Shown one piece after another: positions 11,610-16,650 of a stretch of 16,650 bases of DNA. Origin of the DNA: Candidatus Levyibacteriota bacterium (GTDB taxonomy: Bacteria; Patescibacteriota; Microgenomatia; Levybacterales; UBA12049); contig JAHFKF010000014.1 of assembly GCA_023245475.1 (NCBI GenBank), forward strand, positions 1 through 16,650. Reading direction: 5' to 3'. Position 1 is the first letter of the stretch, and the number at the start of each line of letters is the position of its first letter. Under the pieces are notes generated by a model. It searched no databases. It saw nothing but the letters and a program-made list of their open reading frames with translations, and had not been told where the DNA came from. Both the position numbers and the translations under genes were made by a program.

Positions 11610-13247
11610 TTATTTCAGTTTATAGAAATGATAAGCATAAGGCTGCCACGTGTCTTTGATGCTGCCATCTGTTACGGCAACGGTTCTATTTTCCCAAAGC
11701 ACATCGTATGTTCCATTTGGTACGCCAGTGATCGTTGCAGCATTTGCCGTGTTATTTGCTTCGGTAACATCAAGCATACTTGATGAGCCAATGAGCTGCT
11801 TGCCTGACGCGTCAGTAAATAAGTAGGCGACAACCGCTGGGACGGTTGTTCCTTCACTATCAATACTTGTCGTGCCACTTGTTACTTGGGTAGTCAATAA
11901 TTTTCGTTCTCCCTTCATGATCCAAGGCCATACTTCGACGTATCGTGGCTTAAAATTAGTCCATGCCGTATCGCAGGGCGTTCCTGTGGAATATGCCTCT
12001 GCGTAGGGAAAGACACCTTGAGCTCCGCCCAAGATACCCATCACAATTTGGCTTATCTGACGATCAATGACGAGTTTTTCAGTGCTGAGGTCTGGGTCAC
12101 CGGCAGTGACGACACATGCATCACCAAATGTTTCTGTTGTTTCCCAGATGATTTTTCCAGCACTTTTCCAAGCAGGCCCATTGGTGATGAGATTGCTGTA
12201 AGGGAAAGCATGTGCTCTGTCATGGAATTTTGTATAGGTGGTAAAGAAGGCAATATCAAGATATGGAGCAAATTCTGTACCGGCATTTTCAACTCCATAA
12301 TCACCAGCAAGCGCCTTAGGGAAGTATTTCTTCATAGATTGATACATAGTTGAAATATCAGTTGGGCTGCTTGGTTCATCAGGGAAATAGACGCCGAAGA
12401 AGTCATTGTCAGTAATACCAGCATCCTTCAAAGATTTCCAATACGCATCAGAATTGCCGTCCGGTGCCATAGAACTTACTAAGTATTTCTCAACCCCAAG
12501 AGACTTTGCCTGATTTACGACATCGACAAATTGCTGCACAGGGTACGAATCTCTCCAACCTGGATGGATGAGGGTTGCGCCTTTTGCTTTACAGGCATCA
12601 AGATCGCATGCCATATATCCATAAGCTGGTGCTGTCCCTCGGGGGTAGGGGAAACCAGTGTCTGTTGGTGGGACAGTTGGTGTGCCTGTTAGTGGCTCTG
12701 TAGTTGGTGCCGTGGTTGGAGCACATGGATCTGCTGCTTGGAAGTTCACTGTGTTTGGGCTTCCACCAAGCAATTCAATAATTTTATTGAGTATGAATTC
12801 AAGAAGTTGCAAGAGTAGTTCCATTATTCCGCCATTTCTTCCTGGATGGCGCCAGCGTCTTCCACGATCATTACCATTTGGTTGTTCGGCAGGCGGAGTA
12901 GGTGTTATTTCGTTACCATCATCCGGTGGCGTTACTTCATTACCGTCATCTGGCGGAGTAGGTGTTACTTCATTGCCATCATCTGGTGGGGTGACACACG
13001 GATCTTGCTGGTCAGTTGTTGGGCTCTGTGTACTTGGTTCGATGCTAGTTGGTGTTTGTTCATTATTAGTTGGGGCAATCGTGCTCGATGGCTGGGTTGA
13101 TGGACAAGCTCCAAGACAAACCTCACTGGGGACTTGGGCATAAACGTTGGTTCCGGAAAGCAAGAAGAACAAAAAGAGAGGCAACATCAGGACAATCGCG
13201 ACCCGTGAGAGTTTTTTCCATCGAATAATATCTTTGTGAAAGATCAC
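11610..13247 (-). CDS. Secreted TIM-barrel glycosidase-like protein with Pro/Thr linkers, 545 aa
   Basis: The start is a GTG (13245-13247), supported by a promoter whose -10 ends 7 nt upstream. A signal peptide (hydrophobic 17-32, possible cleavage after VYA at 37) is followed by CLGACP (44-49), Thr/Pro-rich linker, three repeats of PPDDGNEVT (87-118) and a basic patch (RGRRWRHPGR). A leucine-rich hydrophobic helix (142-162) and a second linker follow. From about residue 205 comes a TIM-barrel-like domain: ACDLDACKAKGATLIHPGW, VEKYLVSSMAPDG, FFGVYFPDEPSS (290-291 DE, a possible acid/base), KIIWETTETFG and IVMGILGGAQGVFPYAEAYS. A C-terminal beta-sandwich-like part (about 465-545) completes it. 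The substrate is unknown; this would be an extracellular or surface enzyme. It splits the ribosomal protein genes rplA and rplJ. Confidence 0.75.
   Translation of the reverse strand: MIFHKDIIRWKKLSRVAIVLMLPLFLFFLLSGTNVYAQVPSEVCLGACPSTQPSSTIAPTNNEQTPTSIEPSTQSPTTDQQDPCVTPPDDGNEVTPTPPDDGNEVTPPDDGNEITPTPPAEQPNGNDRGRRWRHPGRNGGIMELLLQLLEFILNKIIELLGGSPNTVNFQAADPCAPTTAPTTEPLTGTPTVPPTDTGFPYPRGTAPAYGYMACDLDACKAKGATLIHPGWRDSYPVQQFVDVVNQAKSLGVEKYLVSSMAPDGNSDAYWKSLKDAGITDNDFFGVYFPDEPSSPTDISTMYQSMKKYFPKALAGDYGVENAGTEFAPYLDIAFFTTYTKFHDRAHAFPYSNLITNGPAWKSAGKIIWETTETFGDACVVTAGDPDLSTEKLVIDRQISQIVMGILGGAQGVFPYAEAYSTGTPCDTAWTNFKPRYVEVWPWIMKGERKLLTTQVTSGTTSIDSEGTTVPAVVAYLFTDASGKQLIGSSSMLDVTEANNTANAATITGVPNGTYDVLWENRTVAVTDGSIKDTWQPYAYHFYKLK
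12892..12984. repeat. Tandem coding repeat of PPDDGNEVT units
   Basis: Three units of 33, 27 and 33 bp (12892-12924, 12925-12951, 12952-12984) each encode PPDDGNE(V/I)T, with or without an extra TP. The units are more than 80 percent identical in DNA, so the array is recent or still changing by slippage. It lies in the linker of the secreted protein. Confidence 0.8.
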
Positions 13248-13254
13248 ATCTTAT

Positions 13255-13284
13255 ATCGTACAGAGATTGTATCAATACTGTCAA
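13255..13284 (-). promoter_or_regulatory. Promoter of the 545-aa secreted protein (leaderless type, GTG start)
   Basis: On the minus strand, TTGACA (13279-13284) and TACGAT (13255-13260) are separated by 18 bp, and the -10 ends 7 nt before the GTG at 13245-13247. It lies directly after rplA, so the gene need not depend on the ribosomal operon. Confidence 0.6.
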
Positions 13285-13298
13285 GAGGAAGGCTGGGT

Positions 13299-14171
13299 TT
13301 AGGCTTCAATTTTGATGCCGGGGGACATTGTTGACTTAAGTGTTATGTCTTTGATGTTTTTCTTGTGAATTGCGCCAATTGCAGCTTTGATGTTTGCTGC
13401 AAGCTTTTCTTCACCAAATGAAACCTTACCAACGATCAAATGCATAATAGGGAATTTAGATTCGGTCTTGAAGTTCATTTGACCACCTTGGAATTTTTTT
13501 GCTGCTTCTTCAGGCTTTGGAGTAACGGTTCCATTCTTTGGGTTTGGCATAAGTCCTCGTGGCCCAAGTGTTTTAGCGACACGTGCAAGTTTAGGCATTG
13601 CATCTGGAGTTGCAATCAACACATCAAAGTTAATTTGTCCACCTGCAATTGTTGCGACCAAAGCTTCAACACCTTCTGGATCGGTTGTTTGATTTGCAAT
13701 TGCAACTCGTGTGGTTTTACCTGTTCCATGAGGCAAAACAACATTGCCTGAAATACCTTTTTCGTTAGTGTTGATGTGCAGTTCAACTGTTTCATCGAAT
13801 TTTGTTAGTTGCACCGTTGGTAAGATTGCTAATGCTTCAGCGAGTTTATATTTTTTGTCTCGATTAAGTTTTGCGACGGCAGCTTGATATTTAGTTCCAT
13901 GACTAAGTTTTGTCTCTTTTTGGAATTTCTCTTTCTTCTTAGCAATCTTTTCAGCTTTGTCAGGAGTAATCTCTTCTTTAGCTTGTTCAGCTTTAGGTTC
14001 TCCGTTCTCAGCTCTCGGTTCTCGGCTTTCTACGACTTCTTCTTTAGGGCCTTCAGCGCGAGCCTTTGCTTCTTCAGCATGACGCTTTGCTTCAGCACGT
14101 GCTTCGGCTTTTTTCTGCTCTTTCTTTGATTGTTCTTCGTCTCCGATTGTTTTTACTCTAATTTTTCCCAT
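13299..14171 (-). CDS. rplA: 50S ribosomal protein uL1 with long charged N-terminal extension
   Basis: Residues from about 90 match uL1: GTKYQAAVAKLNRDKKYKLAEALAIL, FDETVELHINTN, GNVVLPHGTGKTTRVAI, DVLIATPDAMPKLARVAKTLGPRGLMPNPKNGTVTP, and a C-terminal NIKDITLKSTMSPGIKIEA. uL1 forms the mobile stalk that helps release deacylated tRNA, and in many bacteria it represses the rplK-rplA mRNA. The 290-aa product is longer than the usual 225-235 aa because of about 60-85 extra residues, nearly all Lys, Glu, Ala and Arg, likely a long charged helix. Part of it (codons 48-59) is encoded by a heptamer repeat. The Shine-Dalgarno AAGGAG is 4 nt before the ATG, and the gap to rplK is 8 nt. No terminator is visible after the stop. 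Confidence 0.95.
   Translation of the reverse strand: MGKIRVKTIGDEEQSKKEQKKAEARAEAKRHAEEAKARAEGPKEEVVESREPRAENGEPKAEQAKEEITPDKAEKIAKKKEKFQKETKLSHGTKYQAAVAKLNRDKKYKLAEALAILPTVQLTKFDETVELHINTNEKGISGNVVLPHGTGKTTRVAIANQTTDPEGVEALVATIAGGQINFDVLIATPDAMPKLARVAKTLGPRGLMPNPKNGTVTPKPEEAAKKFQGGQMNFKTESKFPIMHLIVGKVSFGEEKLAANIKAAIGAIHKKNIKDITLKSTMSPGIKIEA
13996..14030. repeat. Heptamer tandem repeat inside rplA
   Basis: On the + strand five 7-bp units stand in a row: GGTTCTC, CGTTCTC, AGCTCTC, GGTTCTC, GGCTTTC. On the coding strand the unit is close to nnCGAGA, read as ESREPRAENGEP. Seven is not a multiple of three, so the frame rotates through the units while staying open. It lies in the non-conserved extension of uL1. 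Confidence 0.7.
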
Positions 14172-14179
14172 AATGCTCC

Positions 14180-14602
14180 TTACTCAACTGCTATGCCCAT
14201 ACTTCGTGCTGTTCCAGCAACGATTCGGGCGCCCATTTCGACATCATCTGTGTTCAAATCTTCAAGTTTTGCTTCAGCGATTTGTTTTGCTTGATCCATT
14301 GTAAGCGTTCCAAACTTTTCTCTACCTGGTTTTTGGCCACCTTTATCTTTTCCAAGTGCTTTCTTGATCATTTCAGCAACTGGTGGTTTCTTTGTGATGA
14401 ACGTAAAGGTTCTGTCTTCGTAGACGGTGATCACAACAGGCAAGATATTGCCTTTTTGATCAGCAGTTTTGTCATTGTATGCCTTCACAAATTCCATAAT
14501 TGGAAGTCCGTGTTGACCCAATGCTGGACCAACTGGTGGTGCAGGTGTTGCAGCTCCAGCCGGAATATTCAATTTAATAAATGTTTTAATTTTCTTTGCC
14601 AT
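14180..14602 (-). CDS. rplK: 50S ribosomal protein uL11
   Basis: At 140 aa it has the usual length. The N-terminal domain has the Pro-rich motif IPAGAATPAPPVGPALGQHGLPIMEF, then YNDKTADQKG and FITKKPPVAEMIKKALG. The C-terminal rRNA-binding domain has GTLTMDQAKQIAEAKLEDLN and ends GARIVAGTARSMGIAVE. uL11 forms the base of the GTPase stalk with uL10. It lies 4 nt after nusG; only a weak purine-rich stretch (AAGAAGA) precedes the ATG, so translation is probably coupled. Confidence 0.97.
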   Translation of the reverse strand: MAKKIKTFIKLNIPAGAATPAPPVGPALGQHGLPIMEFVKAYNDKTADQKGNILPVVITVYEDRTFTFITKKPPVAEMIKKALGKDKGGQKPGREKFGTLTMDQAKQIAEAKLEDLNTDDVEMGARIVAGTARSMGIAVE

Positions 14603-14606
14603 AGTA

Positions 14607-15218
14607 TTAGATCTTCTTTACTTGCAGGAAGTCAAGTTCCACGGGTGTCTCTCGTCCAAATATAGAAACAAGCACATGTACTTTACCTCGTGCATCATCA
14701 ATTTTGTCGATTGTTCCAAGAAAGTCTGTGAAAGGACCATCGGTGATTTTAACAGCTTCGCCAACAGAGAAGTTGGTTTGGAAGGTAGGCTGTGCTTGAG
14801 TCATAAACTTCTGAATTGCTTCAACTTCTTTTTCTGAGATTGGTGTTGGCTTGTTTGCTGCTCCGATGAAGGAGGTCACACCTTGTGTACTGCGAACGAG
14901 GAACCATGTTTCGTCATCAAGAACCATCTTCACAAGCACGTATCCTGGAAAGATCTTCTCCTTGACGGTTTCTTTTTTACCACCAGATACTTTGATGGTG
15001 TCTTTGGTTGGAACGACGATATCAAAGATGCGGTCAGCAAATCCCATTGCTTCCATGCGCTGTTTCAGACTTCGAGCAACTTTGTTTTCGTGACCTGCAT
15101 ATGTATGTACGATGTACCACTTTGCATCATCTGGTGCGACCACAGCTGCTGCTTCAGTTTTTTCTACACCTTCTGCTGCTTCTTCTACTTTTTCTTCTGG
15201 TTTGTTTGTTTGATCCAT
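14607..15218 (-). CDS. nusG: Transcription termination/antitermination factor NusG, with acidic N-terminal extension
   Basis: Residues 33-140 are the NGN domain (KWYIVHTYAGHENKVARSLKQRM, IFPGYVLVKMVLDDETWFLVRSTQGVTSFIG). The KOW domain follows (VGEAVKITDGPFTDFLGTIDKIDDARGKVHVLVSIFGRETPVELDFLQVKKI). NusG binds RNA polymerase and aids processivity and Rho or ribosome coupling. The product has 203 aa, with about 32 extra residues at the N-terminus that are almost all Glu, Ala, Lys and Val. It starts 1 nt after the secE stop; no clear Shine-Dalgarno, so coupling to secE is likely. Confidence 0.96.
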   Translation of the reverse strand: MDQTNKPEEKVEEAAEGVEKTEAAAVVAPDDAKWYIVHTYAGHENKVARSLKQRMEAMGFADRIFDIVVPTKDTIKVSGGKKETVKEKIFPGYVLVKMVLDDETWFLVRSTQGVTSFIGAANKPTPISEKEVEAIQKFMTQAQPTFQTNFSVGEAVKITDGPFTDFLGTIDKIDDARGKVHVLVSIFGRETPVELDFLQVKKI

Positions 15219-15219
15219 A

Positions 15220-15414
15220 TTATTTAATAACTAATTCAGTAATTCTGGTAAAGATAAAATCAATTCCGCCAATGTATGCGCCAACAATAAAACTAATGAC
15301 GATAACGATTCCTGTGAGATTGATGACATCATTTCTCGTCGGCCATGTGACCTTTTTCATTTCGTCATAGGTTTCTCGTAAAAATGAAATCGGCGTTGTC
15401 ATGCTATGAAACAC
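15220..15414 (-). CDS. secE: Preprotein translocase subunit SecE
   Basis: A short one-helix SecE: an amphipathic N-terminus (ISFLRETYDEMKKVTWPTRNDVINLTGI, with the family motif KKVTWPTR) and one membrane helix (about 32-52). SecE clamps SecY in the translocon. The start is a GTG at 15412-15414 preceded by AGGGAG 4 nt away; an in-frame ATG at 15400-15402 is the alternative, 16 nt from that sequence. With 64 aa it has the usual minimal length. It is the first gene of secE-nusG-rplK-rplA. Confidence 0.92.
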   Translation of the reverse strand: MFHSMTTPISFLRETYDEMKKVTWPTRNDVINLTGIVIVISFIVGAYIGGIDFIFTRITELVIK

Positions 15415-15417
15415 AAA

Positions 15418-15433
15418 ACTCCCTTACAGGAGT
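15418..15433 (-). promoter_or_regulatory. Small hairpin over the secE ribosome binding site
   Basis: In the minus-strand RNA, ACUCC and GGAGU form a 5-bp stem around UGUAAG; the GGAG of the ribosome binding site is in the 3' arm. It could lower secE translation, but is short. Confidence 0.4.
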
Positions 15434-15445
15434 CAGGCTTGAAGT

Positions 15446-15474
15446 ATTGTAGCATATTATTTGTGCCTTGCCAA
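15446..15474 (-). promoter_or_regulatory. Promoter of secE-nusG-rplK-rplA
   Basis: On the minus strand, TTGGCA (15469-15474) and TACAAT (15446-15451) are separated by 17 bp. The leader is about 25 nt with a Shine-Dalgarno, unlike most other units here. Its -35 overlaps the -35 of the divergent gene by five bases. Confidence 0.7.
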
Positions 15475-15496
15475 TACGCAAGAAAGCAAGTAAAAT
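15468..15496 (+). promoter_or_regulatory. Promoter of the right-edge gene
   Basis: TTGCCA (15468-15473) and TAAAAT (15491-15496) are separated by 17 bp; the ATG is 16 nt further on, so a leader of about 10 nt is expected. The -35 shares the TTGCCAA sequence with the divergent secE promoter. Confidence 0.6.
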
Positions 15497-15512
15497 CCGT
15501 TACGACAAACAT

Positions 15513-16650
15513 ATGCAAGAACGGGTACCTTTCGATTCTATCACCGTTTCCAAAGAAGATTTTGATCTCTGTCCACGACCTGATCTGGTGAAGCGGAGAG
15601 TTTCTGAGCTTGCTGACTTTTTGCCGGAACTTCTTAATAACCCTCTCCAGGAAGTTCCTAGGCAACATCTTCTTGGTCTTGTGTATGCGACATATCTTTC
15701 CTCAGGGTCTGCTCTTCTCACTCCGCTTTTTCGTCAACTGGCCGAACATATTGACGATCCTCAGAAGTCTTTTGTGGATAAATTGCCGGCTATAATGATC
15801 GGAGATAGTCTTCTTGGGCAAGTAGGCGACTTACCCGAAGATCGTCAGGTATTGCAGTATAAGTTTGTGGAGGAAAAAACCAAGCTCGTTACTCTGCTTC
15901 ATCAAACGGAAGAGAAAGTGGATTCATCTTTTCTTGCTGAAGAGGTGCTTGAAGAAGCAATTCTTCACAATGGGATGCCCGAACGGAGGAGTGATCTGCA
16001 CACATTGGCAGATTTCGGGCAAGAGGTGATCAAAGCCAATAAACTACATGAGCTCCTTTTAAGAACAAAACTCACTCAGTATTGGGCTGACATGGGTGAT
16101 GCTCGCAAAAGAAAAGCAGTTTTAGCATGGGCGCAAGAGGAGGATCAGCAACTCTTTTCTCATCAGTTGGCTGCTGATATGCTCCTTGATCCGCAAATGC
16201 AAGAAAACGTGGGGGTTTTGCAGTATGGCATGTGGTGGGGCAGTCTTGCAAAGACGTGGTTTAGTCCCGATGCTGATATCATGCCTGATAAAAACACGCA
16301 ATTATTGCAATATTATTTTGATCATCCTGACATCCCTCAAAAGTTTTCTAAACATTTACTTACTACAGATGAGTTGTATCCACTGCAAGATATGTTTGTT
16401 CAGAATGGCAGGCCGCCTGTGGATGCCATTACCGGAATTACTTCGGTTGCTGCATGGGTTTTTTTAGAAGCCCCAGATCATATCGATCGTTTCTTGCAGT
16501 CATTACGACAACCTTCCTTGAATGATGATGAGAAGAAGTACTTGTTACAAAGCGTTATTGGTTTTGCGAGTTTTTTCCAAACGTGTTTTCCAGAGCATCG
16601 TAATGCTGCCCTTGTTCGTACGAGTATCAATAAACTTGCTCACGATCTGG
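15513..16650 (+). CDS. Hypothetical helical protein, at least 379 aa (runs off the right edge)
   Basis: From the ATG at 15513-15515 (MQERVPFDSITVSKEDF) the frame stays open to the end of the window, 379 codons. I do not recognise the family. Composition is that of an all-alpha repeat or scaffold protein: many Leu, Glu, Gln and Asp in amphipathic stretches such as LVKRRVSELADFLPELL, RQHLLGLVYATYLSSGSALL, TKLVTLLHQTEEKV, LQYGMWWGSLAKTWF, HPDIPQKFSKHLLT and DHIDRFLQSLRQP. No signal peptide, membrane helix or known catalytic motif is visible. It is divergent from secE with overlapping -35 boxes. The C-terminus is missing, so a domain beyond the edge could change the view. Confidence 0.7.
   Translation, partial: MQERVPFDSITVSKEDFDLCPRPDLVKRRVSELADFLPELLNNPLQEVPRQHLLGLVYATYLSSGSALLTPLFRQLAEHIDDPQKSFVDKLPAIMIGDSLLGQVGDLPEDRQVLQYKFVEEKTKLVTLLHQTEEKVDSSFLAEEVLEEAILHNGMPERRSDLHTLADFGQEVIKANKLHELLLRTKLTQYWADMGDARKRKAVLAWAQEEDQQLFSHQLAADMLLDPQMQENVGVLQYGMWWGSLAKTWFSPDADIMPDKNTQLLQYYFDHPDIPQKFSKHLLTTDELYPLQDMFVQNGRPPVDAITGITSVAAWVFLEAPDHIDRFLQSLRQPSLNDDEKKYLLQSVIGFASFFQTCFPEHRNAALVRTSINKLAHDL

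Noticed and set aside
12892..12984. CRISPR-like array
   Set aside because: The units are directly adjacent with no unique spacers, differ in length by a multiple of 3, and encode a peptide repeat in frame.
12658..13143. Open frame of 161 codons on the + strand, rich in Gly, Val and Ser
   Set aside because: It mirrors the Pro/Thr linker and PPDDGNEVT array of the secreted protein on the minus strand; the composition is a shadow of those codons.

Overview
The window most resembles the genome of a Candidate Phyla Radiation (Patescibacteria) bacterium, probably of the Microgenomates side. The reasons are a DUF5671-type membrane protein paired with a pilin-like protein, secreted proteins with long Pro/Thr linkers carrying a CLGACP motif, compact gene spacing, several genes with no recognisable relatives, and ribosomal proteins with unusual N-terminal extensions. 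TGA is used as a stop (for example at 5310-5312 and at the end of rplJ), so this is not an SR1/Gracilibacteria-type recoded genome. The lineage call is inference; no marker gene here fixes it.

Layout. 1-2051: a divergent pair (a gene leaving the left edge on the minus strand and an unknown 234-aa protein), then galT, a galactose-1-phosphate uridylyltransferase interrupted in frame by a palindromic repeat. 2099-3314 (minus): a two-gene operon of a DUF5671-like membrane protein and a single-pass pilin-like protein. 3375-5534: two tandem paralogous multi-helix-turn-helix proteins with an identical 26-nt promoter/start segment, ending tail to tail against a small excisionase-like DNA-binding protein. 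5595-8492 (minus): a protein with a possible degenerate laccase (YfiH) fold, and a membrane-anchored GH26-like glycosidase. 8537-10644 (minus): the rplJ-rplL operon with its promoter, an L10-leader-like element, an intrinsic terminator (attenuator) and a trailing methyltransferase-like gene. 10692-13247: an unknown 298-aa protein behind a strong palindrome, and a second secreted TIM-barrel-like protein with Pro/Thr linkers. 13299-15474 (minus): secE-nusG-rplK-rplA. 15513-end: a long helical protein leaving the right edge.

How it fits together. The transcription and translation genes are in two blocks, secE-nusG-rplK-rplA and rplJ-rplL, which in most bacteria are contiguous; here two unrelated genes lie between them. 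Across the window the first gene of most transcription units has a -35/-10 promoter whose -10 box ends only 6-8 nt before the start codon, which predicts leaderless mRNAs. Several genes inside operons (rplL, rplA, the pilin-like gene and the methyltransferase-like gene) instead have Shine-Dalgarno sequences. The ribosomal operons are the exceptions, with real 5' leaders. A second theme is repeat DNA: an intergenic palindrome doublet, a palindrome inserted in frame in galT, and a heptamer tandem repeat in the N-terminal extension of rplA.
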